From: Bacteroidia bacterium
Lineage (GTDB): Bacteria; Bacteroidota; Bacteroidia; AKYH767-A; OLB10
NCBI GenBank assembly: GCA_016788065.1
Contig: JAEUTI010000051.1
Coordinates: 1-64,000 of the forward strand
Reading direction: 5' to 3'
DNA: 64,000 nt
A program made the translations under genes and the position numbers. Below, in pieces: positions 1 to 9,373 of the stretch. Position 1 is the stretch's first letter. Every line of letters starts with the position of its first letter. The notes below the pieces were generated by a model that searched no databases, had not been told where the DNA came from, and saw nothing but the letters and a program-made list of their open reading frames with translations.

Positions 1-448
1 CAACTCAAGGCGCTCAATTAAAATTGTTTTCTTCAGCTTAAGATAGGGCCTGCTTCTAAAAAATTAAATTAAATACTGGGTTTGAAAGGGGAAGTTCTGC
101 GATGATTGGCAGCTTTGAATTTTTACCGGACAGTAATGATTAAAAATTAAAAATTAAGGATTAAGAATTTTTTATTTCTTAGTAGGATGAAGTTTATACT
201 GCTCCTTTTCATCTTCTTTGTACTCTTGATCTGGTTCAAAATCCCAATCTGTCCCGTTATCATTCTGCTTCTCATTCCGATTCTATCTATTTCTCCGTGG
301 GATATTTCGGGCATTAGCACATTAGCACATCCTAACATACAAATAGTGCCTTTGCACCCCAAAATAAGATACATTCACCAAAAATGAGATAGTTCTCTTT
401 TAGGGCGAGGCTAAATTGGTTACATCACACGATAAAAACCACTTTAAA
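1..448. other. Gene-free left edge with repeat debris
   Basis: I see no convincing gene here. The two overlapping short frames are a hydrophobic 66-codon plus-strand frame at 187-387 and a minus-strand frame at 147-374. Neither has a recognisable domain, a promoter or a ribosome binding site. Positions 139-170 carry a degenerate copy of the GGATTAA/GAATTAA heptad family that recurs elsewhere in the window. Positions 311-332 carry an AGCACATT repeat of the type also seen near 43620-43655 and 48320-48420. Confidence 0.5.
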
Positions 449-709
449 ATGACAAAAAACGTTTCTATTACCGAATTTAATGAATTGAGTACTGATGAAA
501 AGGCTTGGTATCTTTGGCATGGCGCTGCTTTTTTGCATGTCTATGAAAAGGATAAATACCGGATCAATCTCTTTCATCTTAACAATTACTACATCGAATT
601 ATGGTACCATATAGAGGGAAATCAGGTGGAAACCATCCGTGCATTTACTTCAACTGAATTGCTGGCTCCTTTCCTGGAGAATATAAATATCGATTGCGTT
701 TTGCACTGA
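449..709 (+). CDS. Conserved-looking small cytosolic protein, unknown function
   Basis: An 86-residue soluble protein rich in aromatic residues (AWYLWHG, YYIELWYH), with no signal peptide or membrane segment. I do not recognise a family. The open frame extends upstream to a TTG at 416, but the ATG at 449 (MTKNVSITEF) gives a more natural N-terminus, so I start there. A textbook terminator hairpin follows 35 bases after the stop, which supports a real single-gene transcript. No Shine-Dalgarno sequence is visible, as is normal for this phylum. Confidence 0.6.
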   Translation: MTKNVSITEFNELSTDEKAWYLWHGAAFLHVYEKDKYRINLFHLNNYYIELWYHIEGNQVETIRAFTSTELLAPFLENINIDCVLH

Positions 710-744
710 AAAACATAAAATAAGTTATTCTTAAAAATTCTATG

Positions 745-766
745 AACGCTCTTCGGAGCGTTTTTT
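745..766 (+). terminator. Rho-independent terminator with UUCG loop
   Basis: A seven-base-pair stem (AACGCTC / GAGCGTT) closes a TTCG tetraloop at 752-755 and runs directly into a T-run. It ends the transcript of the small gene at 449-709. Confidence 0.85.
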
Positions 767-863
767 GTTGCTGATATTCAGCAATTTACAAGCTTTTCAG
801 ATTTTTTGGCATGAGAATTGAAAAGTGGCTTCCATCTAACTTAAAAAATGGAGGACACAAAAC

Positions 864-1544
864 ATGAAAAAGATCGTACTCATTATCGCGATTATTATGT
901 ACGCCTCCGTGCAGATCAGAGCATCGCACCTGGCGTCGGACTTTAACCTGAGATTATTTGATCAGGCATTGTTCACAGTTAACATCGACCATCAGGTTTT
1001 TAATACACCGACAAATCGTTTCCAATTAAAAGCGATTGCTCCCGGTCAACACTTTTTAAGAGTTACCCGTTTAGAGCATGGTTACTATGGCCCACATACT
1101 GTTCCAGTACTTGTATTCAGTGGTTACATCGACCTTCCTTCAGGCGCACAAATAAATGCTATGATTGATCGTCAGAACAGATTCCGGATTAACAAAATTA
1201 TTCCTTTCGTTGTAGCACCTGTTTGTGCAACTCCTTACATGCCAGAACCTGTTCAATATGGAATGAGTGATTATGAATTTGATCAGTTACGAAATACAAT
1301 CGACCGGTTGAGTTTTGACAGCAGTCGTATGCAAGTAGCAAAACAAGCCATAGCACATAACATGGTCACTACCCGTCAGGTGTATGCACTGATGAACATG
1401 ATGACTTTCGAATCGAATAAACTGGAACTTGCTAAGTTTGCTTATGCTCAAACTGTAGATAAACAAAATTACTTTGTAGTGAATGATGCATTCACATTTG
1501 AAAGCAGCATACTTAATCTGAATGATTTTATATACCGAAGTTAA
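864..1544 (+). CDS. Secreted DUF4476-domain protein
   Basis: A 226-residue exported protein. Residues 1-20 form a signal peptide (MKKIVLIIAIIMYASVQIRA). A beta-rich region follows at about 25-115. A C-terminal DUF4476-like domain at about 130-222 shows the family pattern of short repeated helices (F-x5-I-x3-F/S-F-D-S...MVTTRQVYALMNMMTFES...LAKFAYAQTVD). Function is unknown; family members are periplasmic or surface proteins of Bacteroidota. An unusually good Shine-Dalgarno sequence, GGAGG at 850-854, sits nine bases before the ATG. That is rare in this phylum and fixes the start. A terminator follows at 1570. Confidence 0.85.
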   Translation: MKKIVLIIAIIMYASVQIRASHLASDFNLRLFDQALFTVNIDHQVFNTPTNRFQLKAIAPGQHFLRVTRLEHGYYGPHTVPVLVFSGYIDLPSGAQINAMIDRQNRFRINKIIPFVVAPVCATPYMPEPVQYGMSDYEFDQLRNTIDRLSFDSSRMQVAKQAIAHNMVTTRQVYALMNMMTFESNKLELAKFAYAQTVDKQNYFVVNDAFTFESSILNLNDFIYRS

Positions 1545-1569
1545 TTGAAAAATAAGTTGTGTTAGCCCA

Positions 1570-1600
1570 GGGCGGACCCGTAAGTTCGCCCATTTTTATT
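1570..1600 (+). terminator. Terminator hairpin after the DUF4476 gene
   Basis: An eight-pair stem (GGGCGGAC at 1570-1577 with GTTCGCCC at 1584-1591, one G-T pair) and a six-base loop, followed by ATTTTTATT. It lies between two converging genes and could stop both, but the T-rich tail is on the plus strand. Confidence 0.75.
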
Positions 1601-1601
1601 T

Positions 1602-1844
1602 CTAACTGATCAGGTGACGCAACTCTCTCTTCTTTACATACAGAGCTAACCTGTTGGTATCATTCAGAAAGTCGATATCCTCAACTTCTTTACTTTTCAC
1701 TACCACTTCCACATAGCGGCCGTATAATTCGTACAACGCACATGTCTTGCCCCGCTCTTTTCGCAGTGCAAGAAAACTCCCTGCTTCCAAAAGCACTCCG
1801 GCTCTGGTTTCAAGGTCTTCCATTAAAAACCGCATCTTTTTCAT
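1602..1844 (-). CDS. Small soluble protein, unknown function
   Basis: An 80-residue charged protein (MKKMRFLMEDLETRAGVLLE...) with no membrane segment. I do not recognise the family. The open frame extends upstream to a GTG at 1910, but the ATG at 1844 has a GGAG just before it and gives the more natural protein, so the shorter form is used. It is divergent from the lipoprotein gene at 1935. Confidence 0.6.
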   Translation of the reverse strand: MKKMRFLMEDLETRAGVLLEAGSFLALRKERGKTCALYELYGRYVEVVVKSKEVEDIDFLNDTNRLALYVKKRELRHLIS

Positions 1845-1922
1845 GACTCCATTATACCATTTCTCAAGTATCGGGTTTGGGTAAAATTTGGCTAAAACAT
1901 TACATTGCACCTTACAAAACCT

Positions 1923-1930
1923 TAAATTTG
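1923..1930 (+). promoter_or_regulatory. Bacteroidota -7 box (TAAATTTG), leaderless spacing
   Basis: A perfect TAnnTTTG element with only four bases (TAAG) before the ATG at 1935. Transcription would start at or within two bases of the start codon. No clear -33 TTTG lies at the usual 17-23 base spacing, so the call rests on the -7 box alone. Confidence 0.5.
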
Positions 1931-1934
1931 TAAG

Positions 1935-2423
1935 ATGAAAGGTTTAAAAACACGGATTTTAGCACTGCTACTGTCATTCACGGCTCTATTTGCCGGGTGT
2001 GATACCAAAGACGATAATCCGGCATCACCCAACAACCCATCCTGTTCCGCTAACGGAGGCATATTTTTAAGTGCCCGTATCGATAACCTCACCTGGTGTG
2101 CCGATTCAACCCTGAATGGTGCTTTATCGGGTTCACTTGCTGTCTCAGGGGCATCATCCGGCAACAGCCGCACCATTTCAATTATGCTGGATGATCTTTC
2201 ACCCGGAACTTATTCCGCAAAATTTAGCCGAAACAAGTTTCAATATTCCGATAACGGAACCGTATACCAATCTACCAATACCAATCCCGGATCAATTACC
2301 ATAACAGAACATAATACATCACTGAATTTTGTAACGGGCACTTTTCTGGTTACCCTGACTAATAATTCTGCCGGAGACAAAACATTATCGAACGGATCAT
2401 TTAAAGTCTATTATACTGAATAA
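1935..2423 (+). CDS. Lipoprotein, DUF6252-like
   Basis: A 162-residue lipoprotein. The lipobox LFAGC places the lipidated cysteine at residue 22, followed by an Asp/Asn/Pro-rich linker. The rest is a beta-rich domain with the pattern 'F.A.IDN.TW.A', 'ISIMLDDLSPGTY' and a final 'TGTFLVTL...NGSFKVYY'. This resembles the Bacteroidota DUF6252 group of calycin-like lipoproteins; the family assignment is from memory of the pattern. Lipidated proteins of this type are expected in the outer membrane. It is followed ten bases later by another exported protein in the same direction, probably on one transcript. Confidence 0.7.
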   Translation: MKGLKTRILALLLSFTALFAGCDTKDDNPASPNNPSCSANGGIFLSARIDNLTWCADSTLNGALSGSLAVSGASSGNSRTISIMLDDLSPGTYSAKFSRNKFQYSDNGTVYQSTNTNPGSITITEHNTSLNFVTGTFLVTLTNNSAGDKTLSNGSFKVYYTE

Positions 2424-2433
2424 AACAAATTTT

Positions 2434-2970
2434 ATGAAACTGTCCAAGTCGTTTATCCTGATTTTCATCTTTATTGCAATTTTATCGATTTCAAAATCTG
2501 CTACTGCACAAGTTGCCAACAAACCACCCGATCGTATGAAAATGCTAACTGCATTTAACGGAGAATGGAAAGGTGAAATGGTTACTGTGGTGGAGAAGAA
2601 AAAAATAAAATATAAGCTGAGCCACACCTCTGAAAAAGTTGCAGGTGGCTGGGGAGTACAACTTACGGAAGTTGCTATGATTCCTGAGAAGGGCAAATAT
2701 CAGGCAGCAAGAATTTTCAGCTACAGCGCCACCGGCGATACTACTTACATGTATACAATTGACAGCAATGGTGAAACCTGGTTTTACAAAGGCATTTGGG
2801 AAACAACCAAAAAATTATTGCTGAAAGCTTCGCATCAATCGGGAGCAGCTATGATTGAAAAAACAATCAGCTATCATTTTCTGTCGCCAAAAGAATATGA
2901 ATTAAAGAGCATCACCAAAACTGAAGGTAAGCCGGATGATATTGTTGAAATTAAAATGCTGAGACAATAA
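2434..2970 (+). CDS. Secreted protein of unknown function (possible calycin-like fold)
   Basis: A 178-residue exported protein with a signal peptide of about 25 residues ending ATA-Q. The mature part opens with FNGEWKGEM and continues with alternating strands (YKLSHTSEKVAGGWGVQLTEV, YMYTIDSNGETWFYKG). This is reminiscent of DUF1579-type lipocalin-like proteins but is not a firm match. It starts 10 bases after the DUF6252-like gene and is followed 26 bases later by the Asp-box protein, so the three may form an operon of surface and periplasmic proteins. Confidence 0.65.
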   Translation: MKLSKSFILIFIFIAILSISKSATAQVANKPPDRMKMLTAFNGEWKGEMVTVVEKKKIKYKLSHTSEKVAGGWGVQLTEVAMIPEKGKYQAARIFSYSATGDTTYMYTIDSNGETWFYKGIWETTKKLLLKASHQSGAAMIEKTISYHFLSPKEYELKSITKTEGKPDDIVEIKMLRQ

Positions 2971-2996
2971 TAGCGTTCCTAAAACAAGCACACCAC

Positions 2997-4559
2997 ATGA
3001 AAAGGAAAATAACATTCTTCATTCTTGCAATAGCAACCGGAAGTTGTTCCCTGATAAACGCACAACACACCAATGTGATGATCAGCAGCAATAACTTTCC
3101 GAATGAACCATCAATTGCCATCAATCCCAAAAATACCAATGAACTGGTTGCAGGTTCTAACATCGATAACTACTACTACTCTACTGATGGAGGATTAACA
3201 TGGACAGAAGATTTACTCACGAGCACCTATGGCGTATGGGGTGATCCTGTGATTGCATGCGACACCACAGGCAGTTTTTATTTTTTCCATTTAAGTAATC
3301 CCCCATCGGGAAGTTGGATCGACCGAATAGTTTGTCAACGCACCAATTCACCCGGCGGAATTTGGACACCGGGAACCTACACCGGATTAAATGGCAACAA
3401 AGCACAGGATAAACATTGGGTGGCAATCAATAAAAACACCAATGGTATTTACATGACCTGGACAGAATTTGATGCTTATGGCAGCAATATTCCAACTGAC
3501 AGTTCCCGCATCATGTTTTCACGTTCACTCGATCAGGGGCAGACCTGGAGTAGTGCATTAAAAATAAATGAAGTGTCGGGTGATTGTATTGATGAAGACA
3601 ACACTACCGAGGGTGCTGTTCCTGCAATTGGGCCTAATGGTGAAGTATATGTTGCCTGGGCTGGTCCTGCGGGATTGGTTTTTGACCGATCAACTGATGG
3701 TGGAAATACCTGGTTAAGTCAGGATATTTTTGTGAGTGCTATTCCCGGAGGCTGGGATTTTGCTATCCCCGGAATTTACCGTGCAAATGGATTGCCTATA
3801 ACAACATGTGATTTGAGTGGTGGTCCGAATCATGGTACCATTTACATTAACTGGACCGATCAGCGCAATGGAATCACTGATACTGATGTGTGGCTCGTGA
3901 AATCGGTTGATGGTGGCAACACTTGGAGTGCTCCCATTAAAGTAAATGATGATACTTCAAACCGTCAACAGTTTTTTACATGGATGACAATAGATCAGGC
4001 AACAGGAGAACTTTGGTTTGTATTTTATGATCGCCGGAATTACAATGATACACGTACGGATGTTTATATGGCTCGTTCTGCAGATGGCGGAAATACCTTT
4101 CAGAATTTTAAGGTCAGTGATACGCCATTCATCCCCAATCCTGGAGTTTTCTTTGGTGATTACACCAATGTTACTGCTCATAACAATGTCGTGCGTCCGA
4201 TCTGGACACGACTGCACAACGGATCACTTACACTTTGGACGGCCATTATAGATCCATTGGCAACCGGCATAGAAAATAATAATGGTTTGTCAAATGATGT
4301 GCTGTTGCTGGAACAGAATTATCCGAATCCCTATAAGCAACAAACAACGTTCAGCTTTAAACTTCACCAGACTGAAGAAGTGACTCTTAAAGTTTATGAT
4401 TTTTTTGGAAGGTGCATCGCTATTCCTGTCAATAAAGAAACATTAGGTTATGGTAAGCATGTAAAAGTATTTGATGAACCACTTGCTACAGGCACTTATT
4501 TTTATGAATTAAAAGCTGGTTCCAAACTTATGCGCCGCAAGATGCTTGTGATTGATTAA
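2997..4559 (+). CDS. T9SS-secreted Asp-box (BNR) beta-propeller protein
   Basis: A 520-residue exported protein. A signal peptide ends near residue 22. Five Asp-box motifs (S-x-D-G-G-x-T-W type: STDGGLTWTED, SLDQGQTWSS, STDGGNTWLS, SVDGGNTWSAP, SADGGNTFQNF) are spread over residues 60-365. They mark a sialidase-like beta-propeller, but I see no sialidase Arg triad with confidence. The last 80 residues (LLLEQNYPNPYKQQTTFSF ... GTYFYELKAG ... KMLVID) form a type-A T9SS sorting domain, so the protein should be exported by the type IX system and anchored or released at the surface. A strong terminator follows. Confidence 0.88.
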   Translation: MKRKITFFILAIATGSCSLINAQHTNVMISSNNFPNEPSIAINPKNTNELVAGSNIDNYYYSTDGGLTWTEDLLTSTYGVWGDPVIACDTTGSFYFFHLSNPPSGSWIDRIVCQRTNSPGGIWTPGTYTGLNGNKAQDKHWVAINKNTNGIYMTWTEFDAYGSNIPTDSSRIMFSRSLDQGQTWSSALKINEVSGDCIDEDNTTEGAVPAIGPNGEVYVAWAGPAGLVFDRSTDGGNTWLSQDIFVSAIPGGWDFAIPGIYRANGLPITTCDLSGGPNHGTIYINWTDQRNGITDTDVWLVKSVDGGNTWSAPIKVNDDTSNRQQFFTWMTIDQATGELWFVFYDRRNYNDTRTDVYMARSADGGNTFQNFKVSDTPFIPNPGVFFGDYTNVTAHNNVVRPIWTRLHNGSLTLWTAIIDPLATGIENNNGLSNDVLLLEQNYPNPYKQQTTFSFKLHQTEEVTLKVYDFFGRCIAIPVNKETLGYGKHVKVFDEPLATGTYFYELKAGSKLMRRKMLVID

Positions 4560-4580
4560 GCAAATTACCAATAAATACAA

Positions 4581-4616
4581 AAGCGGGTTATGAAAAATCA
4601 TAACCCGCTTTTTTTA
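4581..4616 (+). terminator. Strong terminator after the Asp-box gene
   Basis: A perfect 13-pair stem (4581-4593 with 4598-4610), a four-A loop, then seven T residues. It lies between the Asp-box gene and the converging lysS and may stop both directions. Confidence 0.9.
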
Positions 4617-4649
4617 TTCGTTAAACTTATTTTCCGCTTCCTGCAGCGA

Positions 4650-6362
4650 TTAATTATTCATCCAGTTTTTAACATCATCAATTGCCGGCATAGGTGCTTC
4701 AATTTTAAGTTTCTTACGCATCCCGCCAAGGTCGTTGAATAGTTTATTTGGGTTCAGACTTTTCAACTGATCTTTGGTAGTGACTCCCATTTTCGTGAGT
4801 ACCTCATCCCAGGGTGAAGGAATTCCTTCAAGAGCCTGATCAACGTTTAATCCACCGGTATTTGTCTCGGGGCGCATTTGCGGGAAGAAGAGCACATCCT
4901 GAATAGAAGCAGAATTAGTCATGATCATACTCAAACGATCGATACCGATTCCAAGTCCGGCTGTTGGAGGCATACCAAATTCTATGGCTCGAAGAAAATC
5001 TTCGTCGAGTTGCATGGCTTCTTCATCACCACGTTTGCCGAGCTCCAGTTGTTCCTCAAAACGTTTGCGCTGATCGATAGGATCATTCAATTCACTGAAA
5101 GCATTGCAAATTTCCTTACCATTACAAATTGCTTCAAAGCGTTCTACCAATCCCGGTTTCGAGCGATGTTTCTTTGCGAGGGGTGACATCTCCACCGGAT
5201 AATCTGTGATAAATGTTGGCTGAATAAGTTTATGTTCACAGGTCTCACCGAAAATTTCATCGATAAGCTTGCCGCGGCCCATACTTTCGTCTGTTTTAAT
5301 ATTCAGTTTTGTTGCTACCTCTCTGATACCTTTTTCGTCCATCTCAGCGATATCGAATCCGGTGAAGTGCTGAATAGCTTCATACATGCTGAAACGTTTC
5401 CAGGGACGCTTAAAATCGATTGTATGATCACCCACTTTTACAGCGGTTGTTCCGTGCAGATCCATTGCAATTTTTTCCACCATTTCCTCTACGAGATTCA
5501 TCATCCACTGATAATCTTTGTAGGCAACATAAAGTTCCATTTGAGTGAACTCGGGATTATGAAAGCGACTCATTCCTTCATTTCTGAAATCTTTCGAGAA
5601 TTCATAGACCCCATCATAACCTCCAACAATAAGACGCTTCAGGTATAGCTCATTCGCAATACGCAGGTAAAGGGTCATATCGAGGGTATTGTGATGCGTT
5701 TTAAACGGTCTGGCAGCAGCACCTCCGTAAAGCGGTTGCAGAATAGGTGTTTCCACTTCCAGATAACCTTGTGTATTGAGATAAGATCTCATGGAGTTAG
5801 TCAGTTGGGTCCGTTTGATGAAAGTCTCACGCACATGTGGATTCACAATGAGATCGACATATCGCTGACGGTAACGTTGTTCAGGATCTGAAAAGGCATC
5901 AAACAACTGACCATCTTTTTCTTTAACAACAGGCAACGGCCGAAGTGACTTTGACAAAATTTTAAATTCAGTTACATGAATACTAATTTCACCCAACTGA
6001 GTTTTGAAAGCATATCCCTGAACGCCAATAATATCGCCAATATCGAGCAGTTTCTTAAAAACAGTATTGTACAAAGTTTTATCATCGCCGGGACAAATAT
6101 CATCTCTTCTGAAATAGAGCTGAATTCTGCCATGTGAATCCTGCAATTCCACAAAAGAAGCATTCCCCATTATACGGCGACTCATAATACGGCCGGCAAT
6201 AGAGAGATTGGTCAATGCCGATGGATCCCTTTCGAAATTATCGAGTATATACTTTGAAGTTGTATTAAATTCAAATAATTCAGCCGGGTAGGGATTAATT
6301 CCGAGGCTGTAAAGCTCATCAAGTGCCTTACGCCGAAGCTGTTCCTGATCGTTTAGTTCCAT
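4650..6362 (-). CDS. lysS: Lysyl-tRNA synthetase, class II
   Basis: Charges tRNA-Lys with lysine using ATP. The 570-residue protein has an N-terminal OB-fold anticodon-binding domain (about 50-150) and a class II catalytic core. Visible motifs are motif 1 ending in VETPIL, motif 2 [18 protein letters not shown] and motif 3 GLGIGIDRL near residue 470. After the usual end of the core (PQMRPE) there is a C-terminal extension of about 70 residues ([19 protein letters not shown]...), which I associate with Bacteroidota LysRS. The start ATG follows a perfect -7 box after four bases, suggesting a leaderless message. Confidence 0.97.
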   Translation of the reverse strand: MELNDQEQLRRKALDELYSLGINPYPAELFEFNTTSKYILDNFERDPSALTNLSIAGRIMSRRIMGNASFVELQDSHGRIQLYFRRDDICPGDDKTLYNTVFKKLLDIGDIIGVQGYAFKTQLGEISIHVTEFKILSKSLRPLPVVKEKDGQLFDAFSDPEQRYRQRYVDLIVNPHVRETFIKRTQLTNSMRSYLNTQGYLEVETPILQPLYGGAAARPFKTHHNTLDMTLYLRIANELYLKRLIVGGYDGVYEFSKDFRNEGMSRFHNPEFTQMELYVAYKDYQWMMNLVEEMVEKIAMDLHGTTAVKVGDHTIDFKRPWKRFSMYEAIQHFTGFDIAEMDEKGIREVATKLNIKTDESMGRGKLIDEIFGETCEHKLIQPTFITDYPVEMSPLAKKHRSKPGLVERFEAICNGKEICNAFSELNDPIDQRKRFEEQLELGKRGDEEAMQLDEDFLRAIEFGMPPTAGLGIGIDRLSMIMTNSASIQDVLFFPQMRPETNTGGLNVDQALEGIPSPWDEVLTKMGVTTKDQLKSLNPNKLFNDLGGMRKKLKIEAPMPAIDDVKNWMNN

Positions 6363-6366
6363 GGGG

Positions 6367-6374
6367 CAAAGATA
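6367..6374 (-). promoter_or_regulatory. -7 box of lysS (TATCTTTG), leaderless spacing
   Basis: A perfect TAnnTTTG element; only CCCC separates it from the lysS ATG at 6362. The region where a -33 box would sit is occupied by a GATAGATGATAGATG-type repeat, and no TTTG is visible there. Confidence 0.55.
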
Positions 6375-6567
6375 ACAGATATCAGATGATACATGATAAA
6401 TGATAGATGATAGATGGGAAATTTGTTAAAAGTTTATAAATTAAGGGGTTTGAACCGTAAACAGGGATTAGGTAAAATAGCAATTATCGAAAAGTAAACC
6501 GAATGAAACTTCAAAATTCCACTAAGAATAAGTTGAATTAAGGAGAAAAACACATCCGGGATGGATA
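6375..6567. other. Intergenic stretch with GATAGATG repeat
   Basis: The gene-free region between lysS and the GIN-barrel gene spans 6363-6725. Positions 6381-6418 hold a degenerate tandem repeat of ATGATAGATG units; the same motif recurs at 37321-37350, 37435-37460, 37525-37552 and 43328-43358. The remainder is A/T-rich and shows no gene. Confidence 0.5.
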
Positions 6568-6599
6568 TAAAAAAAGCAGACGGGAACCACCCCGTCTGC
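6568..6599 (-). terminator. Terminator of the sigma/anti-sigma/GIN-barrel transcript
   Basis: Read on the minus strand, a nine-pair stem (GCAGACGGG / CCCGTCTGC, 6576-6584 with 6591-6599) is followed by seven T residues. It lies about 130 bases downstream of the GIN-barrel gene and separates that operon from lysS. Confidence 0.85.
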
Positions 6600-6725
6600 G
6601 ACCTCAATAAACCGGCACTTAACAAGTACTTGATTAGCAGGAACCTTTCAGTATTTAACCCTATGCTGAGTAGGAATTATTTGCTGAGGGTAATCCGGAC
6701 TAAATACCCGCCGGGAAAAATAACA

Positions 6726-8123
6726 TTACCAACCTATAACTCTTAGTCCGACAGTCACCGGATATAATTCAGGGCCTTTATTATCTTTAAACAAACCGGC
6801 CATATTATAGCTTCCAAAAACGGTGAAGTTCCGGTACCCTAACCTCACAGTTGCATCATAGCGGAATGGATTCAGATTAAAATCATCGAAAACTTTACTT
6901 TTTGATTCTTTATTACCTTCTTCCTTAACCAGTTTCAGATGCGATCCAATTCTTAGTCCACCAATTACTCCTACTGCCAGGTGAACTGTTTTGTCGGCGT
7001 TTTGAGAAGTATTAAACTCGAGCAATAACGGAACAGTGAGGTAGCTTGCAACCAATTTATTTTTTTTCAGATTCAATCCTGCTACGGTTACCGGAGTCAC
7101 CTGAGTAGTATTTTGCTCCAGGTAGGTATCTGATTTAAACCGGTAGTTGTTATAGGTAAAACCGAGTCCGGTGACTAGCATAATATTGCGACGGTACAAT
7201 TCTATTTCATAGTCAATAACATTAAAGTTTACTGCAATTGATTTTTCCTCACGCAATTCCAGGAAATTAATTCCGGGAGGTAAATCCGTTTTGTTATCGC
7301 TGGTTACATAGGTATTTATTCCTAATTCGAATCCAGCCCAATGACTTTTAACTTCGTTACATTCCCTTTCATTTATAAGATCTTTAAAGGATCCTTTAAC
7401 CTGTTTTTCGTTTCCACCGATGATCAACACTTTAGTCTTCCCAAACATAATCCGTGTAGTATCACTTTCAACTGCATCACCACTTCCAACCTTACCTACT
7501 CCCGAGATATTATTATTCAGGTTTGTTGGTTTAGTAACGTAATATACACTTCCGCTTCCACTGATATTCGTATTGAGTTCATCAGTTACATCCACCAAAC
7601 ACTTGCCACTACCACTGATATTCGCAGTACATTTTTTCACTTTAAGTTCTTCAGCATCGATTTTACCTGAACCACTGATATCGACACGCATTTCATCGGC
7701 AGTACCATCGAGATCAATTTTTCCGGCACCACTGATCATAGCCTTCACTTTTGTTGCCTGAATATCGAGTTCAATTTTTCCGGATCCGGTAACTTTAAGA
7801 TCGAGTTCTTCCACTTTGAATATACCATCTGATTCAATAGATCCGATTCCACTGATATCGATTTGTTTGATATCGGGAGCAGTCACCACTATATCCTCTC
7901 CGGAAGCGCCATTAATACTTAACCAATTATCGTCGATATTATAATTAATTCGGGTGATGGTATTACCTTCTGTGGAAACACTATGAACAGGTCCCTGGCG
8001 TAAAATTACTTCCGATGGTCCCGCGATTCTTATTCTGTTAAATGACTGATCTGATTGTGCGCTTGCAGGAAATGCAGTAACTGCAATCATTAATCCTGCG
8101 GCAATATTTCTTAGAGTTTTCAT
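6726..8123 (-). CDS. GIN-domain (DUF2807) plus outer-membrane beta-barrel protein
   Basis: A 465-residue exported fusion protein. A signal peptide (MKTLRNIAAGLMIAVTAFPASAQ) is followed by a head-GIN/DUF2807 beta-solenoid at about 25-225, with repeated ISGSGK/ISGAGK/VTGSGK turns. The region from about 260 to the end resembles a PorT-type outer-membrane beta-barrel (alternating aromatic strands, ending LRVIGW). The open frame runs 16 codons further upstream to 8171, but the ATG at 8123 directly precedes the signal peptide. It is the third gene after an ECF sigma factor and its putative anti-sigma factor, so it may be a target or sensor of that pair. Confidence 0.8.
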   Translation of the reverse strand: MKTLRNIAAGLMIAVTAFPASAQSDQSFNRIRIAGPSEVILRQGPVHSVSTEGNTITRINYNIDDNWLSINGASGEDIVVTAPDIKQIDISGIGSIESDGIFKVEELDLKVTGSGKIELDIQATKVKAMISGAGKIDLDGTADEMRVDISGSGKIDAEELKVKKCTANISGSGKCLVDVTDELNTNISGSGSVYYVTKPTNLNNNISGVGKVGSGDAVESDTTRIMFGKTKVLIIGGNEKQVKGSFKDLINERECNEVKSHWAGFELGINTYVTSDNKTDLPPGINFLELREEKSIAVNFNVIDYEIELYRRNIMLVTGLGFTYNNYRFKSDTYLEQNTTQVTPVTVAGLNLKKNKLVASYLTVPLLLEFNTSQNADKTVHLAVGVIGGLRIGSHLKLVKEEGNKESKSKVFDDFNLNPFRYDATVRLGYRNFTVFGSYNMAGLFKDNKGPELYPVTVGLRVIGW

Positions 8124-8204
8124 AATTTGATTATTTAATTTTCCGTTCTTATAAATGTGACGGAATGGCATTCGTATTTGTTACAGGTGGTTATAAAAAA
8201 TAAA

Positions 8205-9365
8205 TTAATTTTTTTCAATTCTTAGTTTACCGATAGAAAAGCGGTAAGAATTTCGTTCTGCAGTTTCATTATAACCGGCATCCAGTTTAACTTTATCATT
8301 CGAAATTTTCTCAATGCCCTTTTCAACAACATCAATCATTTTCACTTTTGAATTTTCGGAGTCATCGACTAAAGCAAGCTCATCAGATGGAGCACCTGCA
8401 ATTTTCCGGATACCTTCATCACCGGCTTTGCGCATAGCTTCCCAAACAGAAAGATAATTACCGGAAGCTGCTGCGTTTGAATTGGAAGCCAGTGACTCGA
8501 TTGGCTGAGGCTTTCCTGCTATTTCCATTGCTAATCCGGCGTTGTTTAAATTTGGTGCAACAGCAGGAACGGTTGCTAACGGTTCAGCATATATGTTTTT
8601 ATCGGTGGAAACCGGAGTATTTGCTTTTGCCGGGTTCTGTGTTACGGAAGCAAACGGTTGTGCTGGATTTGATTTTCTCTGCTTCGGAGCGGAAGTCGTA
8701 TTATTTGCATTCTGATCAGCAGTATTATTCACTTGTTCAGGTTGCTGATTGCTTTCGGGAGTTGTGGTGTTCGTTGCGAAATTTCTTTCGGAATTTAAAG
8801 AATTTTCATTGGAAGCAGCACTATCGACCGGCTGATCTTCTGCCAACACAGGTGCTTCCGGTTTCGATGATTTTGTAAATAAAATATATCCGCCACCAAT
8901 AACCATTAACAGGAGCACGGCTGCAATGGCAAATCGCATAATTGAATTCGTATTAAATGCAAAAGGAACAGGCTGGCGAAGGTTTCCTTTATTTGGAAAC
9001 TTCACTGACAAATCGGGAGCCACAATAGTAGCTTTAAATAAATCATGCTCCTTTACAAATGCAGGATTTTCTTTAAGGAACATCTGCAATTGTTCTTGTT
9101 CACTTTTGGTAAGATTATTTTCAATATCAGCAATCAGGAAGTAATCGATATTTTCGGAATTTACGGCACCTCTTTTAAGAGCTTCCTTATTATCAAAAAC
9201 CTCATCAAATCCGGGAATGGGTTCACCTGAAAAACTCTCGAATTCTTCCTTCAGATCAGGATTTTTTTCGAGGAACAGGAAAAGCTCAGCAACTTTTTCA
9301 GCAGCAAGATTTCCATCGAAATAATCGATAAAAACCTCTTCGTAATTGCTTCTGTTAATATTCAT
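8205..9365 (-). CDS. Putative membrane anti-sigma factor
   Basis: A 386-residue protein with a single membrane segment near residues 141-163 (FAIAAVLLLMVIGGGYILF). The cytoplasmic N-terminal part carries two similar helical segments: residues 9-46, YEEVFIDYFDGNL...NPDLKEEFESF, and residues 73-112, DYFLIADIENNL...NPAFVKEHDLF. The same acidic pattern occurs at the N-terminus of many Bacteroidota anti-sigma factors. The periplasmic part is a low-complexity Asn/Pro/Ala/Gln-rich region followed by a short C-terminal domain. It starts 8 bases after the ECF sigma gene, which is the main reason for the assignment. No zinc-finger HxxxCxxC motif is present. Confidence 0.7.
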   Translation of the reverse strand: MNINRSNYEEVFIDYFDGNLAAEKVAELFLFLEKNPDLKEEFESFSGEPIPGFDEVFDNKEALKRGAVNSENIDYFLIADIENNLTKSEQEQLQMFLKENPAFVKEHDLFKATIVAPDLSVKFPNKGNLRQPVPFAFNTNSIMRFAIAAVLLLMVIGGGYILFTKSSKPEAPVLAEDQPVDSAASNENSLNSERNFATNTTTPESNQQPEQVNNTADQNANNTTSAPKQRKSNPAQPFASVTQNPAKANTPVSTDKNIYAEPLATVPAVAPNLNNAGLAMEIAGKPQPIESLASNSNAAASGNYLSVWEAMRKAGDEGIRKIAGAPSDELALVDDSENSKVKMIDVVEKGIEKISNDKVKLDAGYNETAERNSYRFSIGKLRIEKN

Positions 9366-9373
9366 TGCTGTGC

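Noticed and set aside
187-387. 66-codon hydrophobic ORF on the plus strand
   Set aside because: It overlaps an opposite frame of similar length, includes repeat sequence, and has no promoter, ribosome binding site or family.
806-822. Sigma-54 promoter (TGGCATG-N4-TTGAA) before the DUF4476 gene
   Set aside because: The -24 part fits, but the invariant GC of the -12 element is GA here, and no enhancer-binding regulator is nearby.
2997-4559. Active sialidase
   Set aside because: Asp-box repeats show the propeller but no convincing Arg triad or Tyr/Glu pair could be identified.
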